From NCBI GenBank assembly GCA_000403495.2, contig KE159810.1, positions 709,272 to 773,271 of the forward strand: a stretch of 64,000 bases of DNA. The letters run 5' to 3'. Origin of the DNA: Lachnospiraceae bacterium 10-1. Lineage in GTDB: Bacteria > Bacillota > Clostridia > Lachnospirales > Lachnospiraceae. The notes under the pieces are model-generated. The model did no database searches and was not told the origin of the DNA. It saw only the letters and a list, made by a program, of their open reading frames with translations. Each line of letters opens with the position of its first letter. Position 1 is the stretch's first letter. Of the stretch, positions 7,527 to 16,848 are shown one piece after another. Both the position numbers and the translations under genes were made by a program.

Positions 7527-8954
7527 TTATAAACCTGTAAAACTTTCTTTTTTATCCTTTGGGAAATGCATCCTCACTTTAGTTCCCTTTCCATGTTCAG
7601 AATTAAATGTCAGTTTTCCATGATGAAGCTGCATGATTTTTTCACAAATAGAAAGTCCAAGCCCTGCCCCGCCAGCGGCGCGGCTACGCGCCTTGTCCAC
7701 ACGGTAAAAGGCTTCCTTGATATGGGAAATCTGATCCGGCTCCATGCCAATGCCATGATCCTCCACTTCAACTACAACTCCGGCTTCCTCCAGATAAGCC
7801 GAAACACATATTTCTCCTTCCGGCCAACTGGCCTTTATTGCGTTATCAATCAGATTATTAAGCACAATTAAAAGCTGTTCCTTATCTCCCCTGATTAAAA
7901 GATTTTGAGATTTATTATAAGATAAATTAATTTTCTTTTCCGCCGCCTTCACATGCATCACCTTCTCCGACTGCTCAAAAAGCTCAGCCACCATGCAATC
8001 CCCTTTCTCTAATTCATCTTCTCTAAGCAATGCAATATCAAGAAGCTGATAAGCCATCTTCTGGAGCCTGGTACACTCTGACATGATAAACTGCGTACAT
8101 TCATAACGTTCTTCTTCCGATATGGGCGCTTTTTGAATGTACTCCGCATACCCATAAATTGCTGTTAAAGGAATCCGCAGTTCATGGGAAAAGTTGTCAA
8201 TAAACTGCTGTTTCTGCTCCGCAATTTCCTGAAGATGCTGAATTTGAGTTTCCACCTGCCTGGCCATAAGATTAAAATTGTGTGCTACACTGGCTATTTC
8301 ATCTTTTCCCTGAACCAAAAGCCTGATTTCATAATTTCCCTTTGCAATTTTCGTAGAGGCACTGGATATCTGCCTTAATGGGCGAAAAATAATATTCAGG
8401 AATTGAAACAGAAAAAAGGCCATAACAAGCATCATCACAGCTCCCATAAAAAAAAGAATATTTTTCGTATGGCGCCATGATAAAACAACATCTTCCAAAC
8501 TTCCAACGTACATAAGCCCATACTCCTGCCAGGGAGCCGGAAAACTGCCATAAACACAAAGAACCGGAACGGTTTCATTGTCCATATAAACAATTCGTTC
8601 CTGCCTATAATCCATTTCCGGCGGAAAATCCAAATTTTCTTTTGACATGATGGAGGCGCTTTCATAAATCCACTCACCGGAAAAAGACACTGCCAGATAA
8701 CTTCCTTTCCCCTTCAGATATCGGGAATAACCACTCATTAATTGATCCATGCATTCCTCAACATTATTTCCCCGTTGTTCCAAAGCCTGCATACCCCCAA
8801 TCAAAGATGTCGCAATTACATAATGCTCTGCAAGGCATTTATCCCTGGCAGTGGAAAGCTTGTCATTCAGAATAATAACTGAAACGATTAAAAGCATGGA
8901 ATTGAGAAGTATAAGAAATAGAATCAGCATAACAAAAAAAGTCCGCTTTTTCAT
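7527..8954 (-). CDS. Sensor histidine kinase
   Basis: A 475-residue membrane kinase. Two membrane segments (about 8-29 and 167-190) enclose an extracytoplasmic sensor. A HAMP domain follows (IFRPLRQISSASTKIAKGN), then the H-box FIDNFSHELRIPLT with His257. The N-box reads NNLIDNAIKA; the ATP-lid motifs are VEDHGIGM and GGAGLGLSI. The usual RTPLT after the histidine is RIPLT here, a tolerated change. It phosphorylates the regulator encoded two bases upstream (8957-9604). The ligand is unknown. The downstream broken ABC genes (9.7-12 kb) may be what remains of its original target transporter. Confidence 0.92.
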   Translation of the reverse strand: MKKRTFFVMLILFLILLNSMLLIVSVIILNDKLSTARDKCLAEHYVIATSLIGGMQALEQRGNNVEECMDQLMSGYSRYLKGKGSYLAVSFSGEWIYESASIMSKENLDFPPEMDYRQERIVYMDNETVPVLCVYGSFPAPWQEYGLMYVGSLEDVVLSWRHTKNILFFMGAVMMLVMAFFLFQFLNIIFRPLRQISSASTKIAKGNYEIRLLVQGKDEIASVAHNFNLMARQVETQIQHLQEIAEQKQQFIDNFSHELRIPLTAIYGYAEYIQKAPISEEERYECTQFIMSECTRLQKMAYQLLDIALLREDELEKGDCMVAELFEQSEKVMHVKAAEKKINLSYNKSQNLLIRGDKEQLLIVLNNLIDNAIKASWPEGEICVSAYLEEAGVVVEVEDHGIGMEPDQISHIKEAFYRVDKARSRAAGGAGLGLSICEKIMQLHHGKLTFNSEHGKGTKVRMHFPKDKKESFTGL

Positions 8955-8956
8955 TT

Positions 8957-9604
8957 TCAGACCTCCAGCCGGTATCCAAGCTTATACACTGTCTTGATAT
9001 GATTTTCCAGATGCAGTTTATGGCGCAGCCTTTGTATGTGAACATCCACAGTACGAGTGCCTCCATCAAAATCATATCCCCATACCATATCTAACAGTTT
9101 TTCCCTGGAAAGAGCTATGTTCCGGTTTCTAATCAGTACCTCCAGCAATTCATATTCTTTGGGTGTACATTCTATAACTGTTCCCTTTAAAAAGATCTGA
9201 TGTCTGTCAAAGTCACACTTCATATCCCCTAGCGTAAATTCCGTTTCAACTTTTTTGGTCCGTCGCAGCACTGCTTCCACTCTCGCTGACAGCTCCAGCA
9301 TTTGAAAAGGCTTGGTCAAATAATCGTCAGCTCCCATAGCCAGCCCCTTCAGCTTATCGTTCAATTCACTTTTTGCTGTCAGAAAAATAGTCGGCGTTCC
9401 AAAGCTCCTTTCAAATACCTGATATCCATCCATTCCGGGCAGCATAATATCCAGCACAAGTAAATCAAACTTTCCATTTTCAAGCAAATTAACTGCAGAT
9501 AATCCGTCAAAAGCCTGCGTACAATGATGCCCTGTCAGGTTCAAATTCCTGCGTATCAATTCATTGATGGAAAGCTCATCCTCCACAATTAGTATTTCAG
9601 CCAA
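8957..9604 (-). CDS. OmpR/PhoB-family response regulator
   Basis: 215 residues. Receiver domain with acidic pocket ED (8-9), phosphoacceptor Asp52 in VLDIMLPGMDG, and the conserved Lys98 in LTKPF. The winged-helix C-terminus (about 120-215) has the typical TPKEYELLEVL and RTVDVHIQRLRHKL. First gene of the operon with its kinase (two-base gap). It is likely to control the secreted-protein gene at 6628 and possibly itself. Confidence 0.93.
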   Translation of the reverse strand: MAEILIVEDELSINELIRRNLNLTGHHCTQAFDGLSAVNLLENGKFDLLVLDIMLPGMDGYQVFERSFGTPTIFLTAKSELNDKLKGLAMGADDYLTKPFQMLELSARVEAVLRRTKKVETEFTLGDMKCDFDRHQIFLKGTVIECTPKEYELLEVLIRNRNIALSREKLLDMVWGYDFDGGTRTVDVHIQRLRHKLHLENHIKTVYKLGYRLEV

Positions 9605-9759
9605 TTTCTATCCACTCCCTTTTTAAATAATAAATAATTATACCTTAAAAATGTTTCGAAATTGTAAAAAAGATTTTCCGGCTGCCTTTCTCATCCTGCC
9701 CTACCCGGTACAGTCCTGTAGGCTTTTTCCCTGACCTTTCACTATTAATGTATTCGTCC

Positions 9760-9970
9760 TATGGTTCGGACAGCTCTCTTTTTCTTTATTCTTACAGCAC
9801 AGGGAATACGTGCTGTGAGCATGCCCAGCAAAGCAAGCAGGATATAAAACAAAAATTTCTCACCAATAATCTGACTTCTCGATACAGGCATGGTGATGAC
9901 ATTTTTACTCCATTTGGAGGCTGCATCACTGGTAATACTAATAAAGACTGCTGTTGTGGAAGTTTCCGTG
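9760..9970 (-). pseudogene. ABC-2 permease fragment
   Basis: On the minus strand one frame reads SFSTETSTTAVFISITSDAA, SKWSKNVITMPVSRSQIIGE and then a hydrophobic stretch FLFYILLALLGML. The pattern of a cytoplasmic loop ending in MPVSRSQI is characteristic of ABC-2 permeases. There is no start codon and only one membrane segment survives. It is part of the chain of broken transporter genes up to 12 kb. Confidence 0.65.
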
Positions 9971-10025
9971 GAGAAAGAATTTCCGGATAATTGCTCCTTT
10001 TAAGCTTGTCACAAGAAATGATTGA

Positions 10026-10372
10026 TTACTCAGAAACTGTCAGCTTTCCATGATCCATCTCGTACACTTCATCACACAGCACTTCTATATCCTCTTTGTT
10101 ATGGCTTGCCAAAATAATAGATTTCCCTTCATTCTTTAAATTTTGAAGGATTTTTTTAACATCTTCCACGCCCTAATTGTCCAACCCGTTCCATGCTTTT
10201 TTTATTTCTTTTTTCCCAATCATATTTTTAATACTCGCAAGATACTCCAGATTTTTATATCCGCTATAAGAGCTGAGAAAACCGGGAGTTTCAATGATAA
10301 TTCCTGTATTATCAGCAAAGTCCGTATCCTTACCAATTTCTTTACCACCTACAATGACTAACCTATACTCTC
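10026..10372 (-). pseudogene. ABC ATPase remnant with nonsense codon and deletions
   Basis: One minus-strand frame gives GKDTDFADNTGIIIETPGFL (Q-loop region), then NLEYLASIKNMIGKKEIKKAW. It jumps, with signature and Walker B deleted, to NGLDN, a TAG stop, then GVEDVKKILQNL, SIILASHNKEDIEVLCDEV (H-loop) and MDHGKLTVSE before TAA at 10026. Walker A is also missing. It is a dead ATPase of the BcrA/LanF type that would have paired with the neighbouring permease pieces. Confidence 0.75.
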
Positions 10373-10518
10373 ACATCCAATGCATATTGTAAAAACAAAT
10401 TCAGCCAGTATCCAAACAATGCCATTCCCAAAAGAAAGCCCATAATTACCCGCTTATTATGCTGCTCTTCCAAGAAAGTAGTTTTCGTCATGTAAAAGAC
10501 CTGCTTTATCCTACCCAT
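10363..10518 (-). pseudogene. N-terminal stub of an ABC-2 permease
   Basis: 51 codons from ATG at 10518, starting MGRIKQVFYMTKTTFLEEQ with one hydrophobic segment (VIMGFLLGMALFGYWLNLFL), ended by TAG. It looks like a permease start cut off by the deletion that brought in the ATPase remnant. Confidence 0.55.
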
Positions 10519-11034
10519 TCCGGTACCTCCTTTTCAATCCCCACATGACTACAAATGATGCTAACAAAATATAAATACATTCCATAAACCCGGATAATGG
10601 ATAATTGTTCAAATCATCCCCCCGCATAAGATAAATCGGATTCAGCACAGGAATTTTCCCTAGCGCCAGCCACATAGCCTCATACAATACAAACGGTGCA
10701 ATTAAGGCCACATATTTATTGGGAAGCCATACTGCAAATGCAAGACCTGCCAATGCCCATATACATCCAAACAAAAAACCTAATATTACTTTCCAAAAAA
10801 GATATACCACTCTCCATAGTTTAAAGCAATGATAAATGGAACAGCCAGCATCGTTCCGCCAGAAAGCGCAACTGTAACAATACGGGTAAGGGCATATTTT
10901 CCCGGCAGCATTCTGGAATAAATCATTTTTATATACCCACTACTATACTCTTCACAAAAGACAGAAACGTAAGCAAATCCCGGAAATATAGCCGCAAAGG
11001 GTGTAAATCCTGATGCTGCAAATACTTCTATCAT
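10511..11034 (-). pseudogene. ABC-2 permease split by a frameshift
   Basis: Two overlapping frames together make one permease. The upstream part (from 11034) reads MIEVFAASGFTPFAAIFPGF and EEYSSGYIKMIYSRM, the typical loop before the second membrane segment. The downstream part (10511-10810) carries the last three hydrophobic segments ending LKRRYRNG. The frame is lost around 10790-10810. The protein would lack the first membrane segment as well. Confidence 0.65.
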
Positions 11035-11650
11035 AATAAAATAACTGTTTCCATATAAATATTTTCACTGTCTGCTTCCTCTAACACAGTTTCATCTGCA
11101 GATTTATAAATAGATGCACACTTTTCATATAAGAGTTCATCCTGATAATATTCACCTGTCCCATTTGAAAAACCTGCTGTCTTTTGTCCATCAAATAATT
11201 GATAAACAGGTGCATTGCCAAAGGCTGAAAATATCGCCCGTTCTTCTCCTTGCCCATTTTCTGCGTTAGATTGTTCTATTTCTCTTTGTGCTTCCTCTGA
11301 TAAATCTTTAATATTCCCTGTTTCACTTCCTAAAAACTCTGTCAAAACCTCTTTTGTAAGTGTCTCATTTTCGCCAAGCACTATTGTTTTAACATCCTGT
11401 GGAACTTCCGGCATCTGTGCCTGAATTCTGATTACATAATCTCCCGTGCCAATGATGCTGTTAATTTCCTGCATATCTTCTTCTGTTTCGCTTTCAGACT
11501 CATTCACTATTGCACCCACTTCCTCCTCTACAGAATCTTTTGCGTGAAGAATATCCCCATTAGCTGTACTTTCCAGAGCCTTCCGGCGGCCGCAAATACC
11601 AACTGCCATCAACATCGTTACAACTGCTAATCCCAAAACTTTTTTCTCAT
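11031..11650 (-). pseudogene. Exported protein with a frameshift in an A-tract after the start
   Basis: The frame encodes about 200 residues: a hydrophobic segment VLGLAVVTMLMAVGIC, then an acidic mature region. The only start with a ribosome site (AGGAGGCAATT before ATG at 11650) is out of frame: it reads ATG AGA then six A residues and meets TAG after seven codons. One extra A would restore MRKKVLGLAVV. An in-frame ATG at 11684 has no ribosome site. So the gene is either inactivated by one lost A or expressed through slippage. The 3' end overlaps the permease remnant. Family not recognised. Confidence 0.5.
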
Positions 11651-11695
11651 AATTGCCTCCTGTTCGATTTATCACTTGCAGCATAGCTGCTCGTT

Positions 11696-11741
11696 AGCTT
11701 ATGAAATTCACCTTTGCAAGCAAGTGAATTTCTTATAAGCT
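11696..11741. repeat. Long interrupted palindrome
   Basis: AGCTTAT-GAAATTCAC pairs with GTGAATTTC-TTATAAGCT across a 12-base centre. It sits between two groups of broken ABC genes; it may be an old terminator or operator. Confidence 0.55.
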
Positions 11742-11806
11742 ATGTTATAAATGCAATTTTTTTGTTTTCTTCAGTTTTGCGAAGTCAGGCCACATTATTG
11801 CCAAAA

Positions 11807-11983
11807 TCAACCCAAAAGAACTGTTACAAAATCATTTTCATATAAAAACGTTATATCTCCATGATATTTTTCCACAATTCTATCTACATAGAAACTTACA
11901 TTGTCAACAGCGGTAACTTTTATATTTCCCGTGCCATAATTCTTTACAAGGTTTTTAACCTCGATAAAATGGTTTCTCGCCAT
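11807..11983 (-). pseudogene. Chimeric scrap: ABC ATPase start joined to kinase tail
   Basis: From ATG at 11983 the frame reads FIEVKNLVKNYGTGNIKVTA and VDNVSFYVD, the first ~30 residues of a MacB/BceA-type ATPase. It then passes without a break into RIVEKYHGDITFLYENDFVT-VLLG, which is the C-terminal end of a sensor kinase ATP-binding domain, and stops. A deletion or rearrangement joined two neighbours of a Bce-type operon. Confidence 0.6.
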
Positions 11984-12031
11984 AATATCCCACCATTCCT
12001 TTCTTCTGCTTAAATATTGGATTCTAATAAA

Positions 12032-12805
12032 TCAGATATTTTTTTCATTCTGATTTCGGAGCAGTATGGAATAAGACCAGTAAATTCCTATACAAAAAAA
12101 TGTGATAAAGCTACCAATACCGCTTAAAATCATGGAGAAAGTAATGCAAAACAGAATATCCATATACTTCATACTCTCAAATACAGGAAGCCCTAGGCCA
12201 CTGCCAACAGCTACAAATATCAAAAGACCAAGCGCAATACCTCCAACCAACATTATCTTCATTTTAAGAAATTCTTCCTGTATTTCCTTTCGCACTTCCT
12301 CCGCAAATACAAGTTCCTTTTTCCGAAGAACCCTGTAAGGATTTTGTTTCAACGCAATGTAGATCACAACAGCAAGTAACAGCATAATAGATATGGTTGT
12401 AAGTATTGGCGCAACACTGGAAGCAAAAAAGTAATGCTCCGTAGAAGTATAAGATACTGAATTACAGCCTAACGCAATTCCACACGCCGTAGCCAACAGC
12501 AAAAATTTTCTTTTGTAATAGAACAGGAAACCATTTGCTGTTTCTCTGCTTACATAAAATCCTTTCGTTTCTTCCTGTAATTTTTTTTCATTATCTGAAC
12601 CAATCGCTCTGTCATCAAGCAACAGGTCATCTAATTTCACTTGAAATATTTTGCTGATTAAGATCATCTTTTCTGTTTCGGGATAACCATTGTTATTTTC
12701 CCATTTGCTTACTGCCTGTCTGCTTGTGTTTAATTTTTCTGCCAGTGCTTCCTGTGAAAGTCCTTGTGACTTTCGTAGTTTATACAGCTTTTCTCCGAAT
12801 GTCAT
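12032..12805 (-). CDS. Xre-family regulator with membrane tail
   Basis: About 257 residues starting MTFGEKLYKLRKSQGLSQE (the longer frame to 12874 lacks a ribosome site; AAGGAGGAAAAAAT lies before this ATG). Residues 1-65 form a helix-turn-helix of the SinR/Cro type (SQEALAEKLNTSRQAVSKWE). Four hydrophobic segments follow between about 105 and 250. Such membrane-anchored Xre regulators are common in Clostridia beside ABC transporters; target unknown. It precedes, in the same direction, the scrap of a Bce-type operon. Confidence 0.8.
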   Translation of the reverse strand: MTFGEKLYKLRKSQGLSQEALAEKLNTSRQAVSKWENNNGYPETEKMILISKIFQVKLDDLLLDDRAIGSDNEKKLQEETKGFYVSRETANGFLFYYKRKFLLLATACGIALGCNSVSYTSTEHYFFASSVAPILTTISIMLLLAVVIYIALKQNPYRVLRKKELVFAEEVRKEIQEEFLKMKIMLVGGIALGLLIFVAVGSGLGLPVFESMKYMDILFCITFSMILSGIGSFITFFCIGIYWSYSILLRNQNEKNI

Positions 12806-13027
12806 ATTTTTTCCTCCTTGTTCTCGCCCATAGTAGCATAATGGCTCAAAATGTCTATCATTTGGCTCTGACAATTCCGCAACTTTAAGTTGCTATTGGT
12901 TATTTTCTTCCATAAGCAGCAACAAAAGTCTGCCTAAAATAATAATTTAGCACTATATCCGACAAGTTGAAACAAATAATACAAAAAAAGAATTATGAAG
13001 AATGGAGTGGGATTCCGCCATAGTCGG

Positions 13028-13177
13028 CATTGCTGGTAATGTGTATAACTGGCTATCTTATGGAATTGTGGGTAACTCTGTTTGAGGATGTGGGAAAGCT
13101 GCACTTTAGCTTTTCCATGTGCTGTGAATAGAGTTATCCATGATTCCATAGCCTGTTATGCACATTACCACAATGCT
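13028..13177. repeat. Palindromic element, copy A, with DnaA-box-like 9-mers
   Basis: The left arm (13028-13065) pairs with the right arm (13144-13177) over some 35 bases with few mismatches, enclosing a centre with GGAAAGCTGCACTTTAGC and TTTTCCATGTGCTGTGAAT. Four 9-mers resemble the DnaA box TTATNCACA: 13040-13048 and 13156-13164 match exactly (on opposite strands); 13067-13075 and 13134-13142 differ by one base. A diverged inverted copy is at 39738-39886 and a half copy at 25085-25119. Copy A sits next to the tail of a broken serine recombinase. Confidence 0.7.
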
Positions 13178-13210
13178 TCTTTTGTTCCTCCCGGCGCGGG
13201 GCTGTCCTCG

Positions 13211-14090
13211 CTAACTGACTTTCTTTTTCGGCTGGTCGCTTTTCTTTCCCTCCCGCCTTGCCCTCTGCTGGTCGGCTTTCTTCCGGCGGTATACCGCAAG
13301 CCGTTCCACTTCCTCCGGCGTGAGGTCTGCCCCGGTCTTTTCAATCGCCATAAGCTCCTTTCTCTGCCTTGCGCTTCTCATAACGTGCCTTTGCAGGTTC
13401 TCCTTTGACCGGGCTTCCTTTGCCACCTGTTCCTCCGGCGCGGTCTTGCGACTGCTCTTGGTCTTGTAGTTCTCGCATACGGTTTTCCCCAGTACCTTGC
13501 GCCCCATATATTCCGGGCGTTTCAGTATGTATCCGATAGTGGTAGCTGACCATGCGTATTTTGCCACCCGGACTGGCTCGTCCGTCCGCTTCCAATGCTC
13601 GGACGGGATAGGGATTTTCTCGGCGCGGAGTGCCTTTGCTATGCTGGCTATGATTTTCCCGGCAAGGACGCTCTGGAAGATACGGCGCACAACGGCAGCG
13701 GCTTGTGTCGGCAACGTACCACTCGTTTATCACGTCAAGGAAATCGACATGATATCAAAGTTGTTAACGGTATTAAGGTTGTCATTGGCGGCGATAAAAC
13801 GCACATGGTACTCGTCAAAGGTGCGCTTCAAAAGCCCTACTTCAACCACGTCACACCCGATTCAGCTCTGGTCTTTGATGATAACCGTCGCCACATTCCC
13901 CGCCCGGATTTCCTCTAACATAGCGTCCAGCCCCGGACGCTTGAACGTAGTTCCCCGGATTCCGTCGTCCGTAAAGTGCCGGATATTCGTAAACCCGTTT
14001 TTCCTTGCGTAGTCCTCTAAAATCCGCTTTTGGTTTTCGATAGATACGCTTTCCCCGGCTCGCTCGTCGCCATGGGATAATCTTAGGAAC
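13211..14090 (-). pseudogene. Large serine recombinase, truncated and frameshifted (Tn1549/TnpX type)
   Basis: The N-terminal frame begins at RLSHGDERAGESVSIENQ, so the first ~10 residues are missing. It continues through DDGIRGTTFKRPGLDAMLEE and VIIKDQSRIGCDVVEVG (RIGRD expected) to a stop near 13740. The C-terminal frame (13211-13714) shows the recombinase domain AVVRRIFQSVLAGKIIASIA, GYILKRPEYMGR and a basic tail. Site-specific integrase of a conjugative transposon; inactive as it stands. Its 5' end is fused to a VirD4 fragment, so a deletion has joined two distant element genes. Confidence 0.85.
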
Positions 14091-14092
14091 TG

Positions 14093-14300
14093 TGCATCTG
14101 CATAAGGTTTGGCTTTACGAAAAACCTCGTCTTGCCAGAACCAGAACCGCCGATGACAAGGATATTTTTATTCCTCGCATACTTCGGCTGTTTCGGTCTG
14201 CCTGACATCATCAGTCTTTCCGTTTCTGTGAGTAATACATTGTCCTCAAACACCGGATCGACATAAGGCTCAATATCCTTTGCATTTCCCCATAAAGCGT
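14093..14300 (-). pseudogene. VirD4/TraG coupling protein, N-terminal fragment
   Basis: The minus strand reads NAKDIEPYVDPVFEDNVLLT, RPKQPKYARNKNILVIGGSG and the Walker A GSGSGKT followed by RFFVKPNLMQMHSS and stop. It is the first part of the coupling ATPase of Tn1549-like elements, cut just after the P-loop and joined to the recombinase. Confidence 0.8.
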
Positions 14301-14486
14301 TTTGTCAAGTGCTTTTTTGAGTTATTGACGCAAGCCCTTATTAGTGCGGTGGGAAACGGGGCAGGAAAAGGGGCGCAAAACGCACCTGTGGACGTTTAGA
14401 AGCCGTTTTCGGTGGCGAAATGGCAACGACAAAAACCCACTCGTCCCTTGACCGTCTGAATAGTCGGAACGGACTTAGGGCGGGAA
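14301..14486. other. Intergenic, GC-richer, no gene recognised
   Basis: The stretch between the VirD4 fragment and the lipoprotein promoter shows no supported ORF; its composition matches the conjugative-element DNA on its left. Confidence 0.4.
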
Positions 14487-14515
14487 TTGCTTTTCATAAT
14501 TGAACATGTTATAAT
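14487..14515 (+). promoter_or_regulatory. Sigma-A-type promoter of the lipoprotein gene
   Basis: TTGCTT (14487-14492), 17-base spacer, TATAAT (14510-14515), 58 bases before the start codon. Confidence 0.7.
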
Positions 14516-14572
14516 TTTTCTCGGCGCAAACCGATAAATCAAAACTTATAGGTATGAAAGGAGTAACAACAA

Positions 14573-15313
14573 ATGAAACAAACAAATAAATTATTTCACA
14601 AAGAATTTTTGTTAAAATTCCCCCTGTCTGCCATAGATCGGAAAACTATTGTTTTACTGACTGGCTTTATACTGCTATTAACTTGTACCATAACAGGATG
14701 CGGAAGTAACAGCCAGCAACAGTCAACACTTCCTGTTACAGAACCGGTTCCAATAGAAAATCCTGCACAGGAAGAATCAACACAGGAAACTCAAAATCAG
14801 TCTGTGCCGGAACAACCAGACATGGAACAGCCCTCACAAGCTGAGGACAACCAATCCCAATTTTCCCCCAGCACTCAGTCTGTCCCCGAAAAAGCGGAAG
14901 CTGAAACTGTAGCCCCATCCCCAGATGTATCATCTTCTTCACCCTCCTATTTGGGCACATGGCAGATAACTTCATCAACTTTTGGTGCCTACAGTGCCAT
15001 GTCAGAGGAAGATTGCTCTGCGCTGATGGGAACCCGTTTTGAATATTTTAATGATTATGCTATATATGATGACCAGCACCGTCTGGATTCCCCCCAATAT
15101 ATCGAAAGCATTCTGACCGTAGATGATTTTTCATCCATCTATCAAGGCACTAGTCTGGAAACGCTGGGAATTTCCAAAGATTCTATTCAGGTAGTGGCTA
15201 TAGAAAATGCAAGCGGCATTGGTGATACTTTTTATATAAAGGACGAAAACACTCTGATTATTCCGTGGGATGGTGTATTTTTTGAAGTGCAACGAGTCAG
15301 CTCCGACAGCTGA
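14573..15313 (+). CDS. Putative lipoprotein with low-complexity linker
   Basis: 246 residues. A long cytoplasmic lead (about 25 residues) precedes a hydrophobic segment TIVLLTGFILLLTCTITGC ending in the lipobox ITGC (Cys about 43). Then comes a Glu/Gln/Pro/Ser-rich linker of about 75 residues and a compact C-terminal domain starting YLGTWQITSSTFGAYSA. The opening LGTWxI pattern is seen in small lipocalin-like beta domains, a weak analogy. Start supported by AAAGGAG. Stand-alone cargo between mobile-element fragments. Confidence 0.75.
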   Translation: MKQTNKLFHKEFLLKFPLSAIDRKTIVLLTGFILLLTCTITGCGSNSQQQSTLPVTEPVPIENPAQEESTQETQNQSVPEQPDMEQPSQAEDNQSQFSPSTQSVPEKAEAETVAPSPDVSSSSPSYLGTWQITSSTFGAYSAMSEEDCSALMGTRFEYFNDYAIYDDQHRLDSPQYIESILTVDDFSSIYQGTSLETLGISKDSIQVVAIENASGIGDTFYIKDENTLIIPWDGVFFEVQRVSSDS

Positions 15314-15388
15314 TTCCGCTGTGTATAGGTTCCTCAAAAAAGACTGGTAAATGAAAGTTCAAAATAGGGCGGCGGTGACAGGTGTTGA

Positions 15389-15691
15389 CTATCCCGCCGC
15401 CTTGTCTGTTATCGCTCCATATCCTGCGGGGTTGCTGTATTCTTCTTTCCATGTCCTTGTCGGGATTGTGGTCTTGCCGTTCATCACGCCTTTGAGATAA
15501 TCTTTCGCCGTTGTGAATAAGATTTGCTCGGCTTCGGTCAGCGGCTTCTTTCCCTTGTACTTGAAATAAATGTCGGCTTGCTCTAAGTGCTTTTTCAGAG
15601 TACCTAACCGCCGTTCAACGGGTTTCAGTTTCCCTTGAATATCCAGTTGTTCCCCTATCATGGACTTGAATTTTTCATCGAGCCCCGCCAT
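15389..15691 (-). pseudogene. Relaxase fragment (late, non-catalytic region)
   Basis: Reads LDEKFKSMIGEQLDIQGKL, KPVERRLGTLKKHLEQADIY and KGKKPLTEAEQILFTTAKDY, a coiled-coil region seen in relaxases of Tn1549-type elements. It diverges after TRTWKEEY into SNPAGYGAITDKAAG and stop. No HUH catalytic part is attached. The relaxase family assignment rests on remembered family pattern. Confidence 0.5.
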
Positions 15692-15789
15692 AATACTGGC
15701 TTTTGAAAAATGCCAAAAATGGGCGCAAAAAAAGGAAACCTTTTGTTGATTTCCTGTCTTAGTGTGCCGTCCTATGTAGCGGCGGTTAT

Positions 15790-16008
15790 TCAGTTTTGGA
15801 GTATGGCTGTTCATCAAAACGGAACTTGAACAGGGCACGACAAGCCGCTTTTTATGCTGTCCTCGGTATCCCTGTCGATATGCCCGTTTTCAATGGCGGC
15901 GATTCGGATACGCTTGCTGTAATGTCGTAAAACCTCGTCCACGTCTTCCGGCTCTCTGCTGGTCGCCCGGACAATCGTTTCATAGGGTAAAAGGTTCGGA
16001 TTTCCCAT
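15790..16008 (-). pseudogene. HTH_16-type element protein, frameshifted copy
   Basis: Starts MGNPNLLPYETIVRAT and matches the intact copy at 26907-27119 nearly residue for residue up to DRDTEDSIK, then frameshifts. In the original frame the 3' bases would read FDEQPYSKTE and stop, which gives the normal C-terminus of this protein. Downstream sequence (15709-15790) matches 28262-28350 on the other strand, making this the cargo-free version of that locus. Confidence 0.75.
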
Positions 16009-16119
16009 GCGAAAGCACCTCCATTTTCCTTTGCGAGTACTCTCGGAAACTCGCAACCTTTGAAAACACCGGGTTTCCAATACACTCCATTTTTTTCACC
16101 TCCACTTTTCAGTGGATTT

Positions 16120-16378
16120 TTAACATATTTTCTATATTGGACCTGGATCCGGTTATGGAATACCTTTCCGCTTTCTATTCCCCTGTCAGCAGGCCTGCTA
16201 AAAACCAGGTCCAGATCATCCGCTCCCTTATCCTTATGGTAATGCTCGGCTTCACCAGCCTGACCGCCTGGCTCCGGAAACTGAAAGCCAACAGCCTGCT
16301 TGCTCTCCTGGCCGGCTGCAACCCAGACTCCCTCCCTCCGCTGGGTAGACGATTCTCCCTTTCTCCCACATAGGGTGA
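16120..16378 (+). pseudogene. Transposase N-terminal fragment
   Basis: One frame reads MEYLSAFYSPVSRPAKNQVQ, IIRSLILMVMLGFTSLTAW and LLALLAGCNPDSLPPLG, the opening of an IS transposase. It ends after about 78 residues at a stop; no catalytic domain follows. Confidence 0.55.
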
Positions 16379-16446
16379 TATCTATATCTGGTTTACAGTT
16401 TTAGTTTTATTGTTCAGAGGGGCGGCTGGATTTGCTAAATGATTAG

Positions 16447-16848
16447 TTATTGAGTGCTTCCCCAAAGCCATTCTATATCGGGAAAGAATAAATGCAGAAT
16501 AAAGCCTAAAATAACTATTCCCAACAAAATGACACCCGCATAACAAAAGATTTTTATTAATTTTCTGGACTTGTTTTTTACATTTTCAACGTCTAAATAA
16601 ATTGACGCCACTTTCTCATCAGTTAAATTTTTATTGCGTACATCTTGAACATCAATATCTTTTACCAACTCATCTAAAGTCATATCAAAGTAGTCACTTA
16701 ACATAACTAATCTTTGAAAATCCGGGTAAGATTGCCCAGATTCCCACTTAGAGATAGTTTGTCTTGAAACCTGAAGTTCCATTCCTAATTCCTCTTGCGA
16801 TAAACCTTTCATTTTTCTAATAGACATAAGTTTTTCATTAAATTTCAC
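16447..16848 (-). CDS. Xre-family regulator with C-terminal membrane segment
   Basis: 133 residues. A complete helix-turn-helix at 1-65 (LSQEELGMELQVSRQTISKW), an acidic linker, then one hydrophobic segment near the C-terminus (IFCYAGVILLGIVILGFIL). The protein would be anchored in the membrane with its DNA-binding head in the cytoplasm. It stands alone beside the IS21 element; no target is obvious. Confidence 0.8.
   Translation of the reverse strand: MKFNEKLMSIRKMKGLSQEELGMELQVSRQTISKWESGQSYPDFQRLVMLSDYFDMTLDELVKDIDVQDVRNKNLTDEKVASIYLDVENVKNKSRKLIKIFCYAGVILLGIVILGFILHLFFPDIEWLWGSTQ

Noticed and set aside
9760-11034. Functional ABC exporter controlled by the two-component system at 7527-9604
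   Set aside because: All ATPase and permease frames there are interrupted or lack essential motifs.
13028-13177. Bona fide replication origin
   Set aside because: DnaA-box-like 9-mers are present, but no AT-rich unwinding region or intact replication gene adjoins the element; kept as a hypothesis only.
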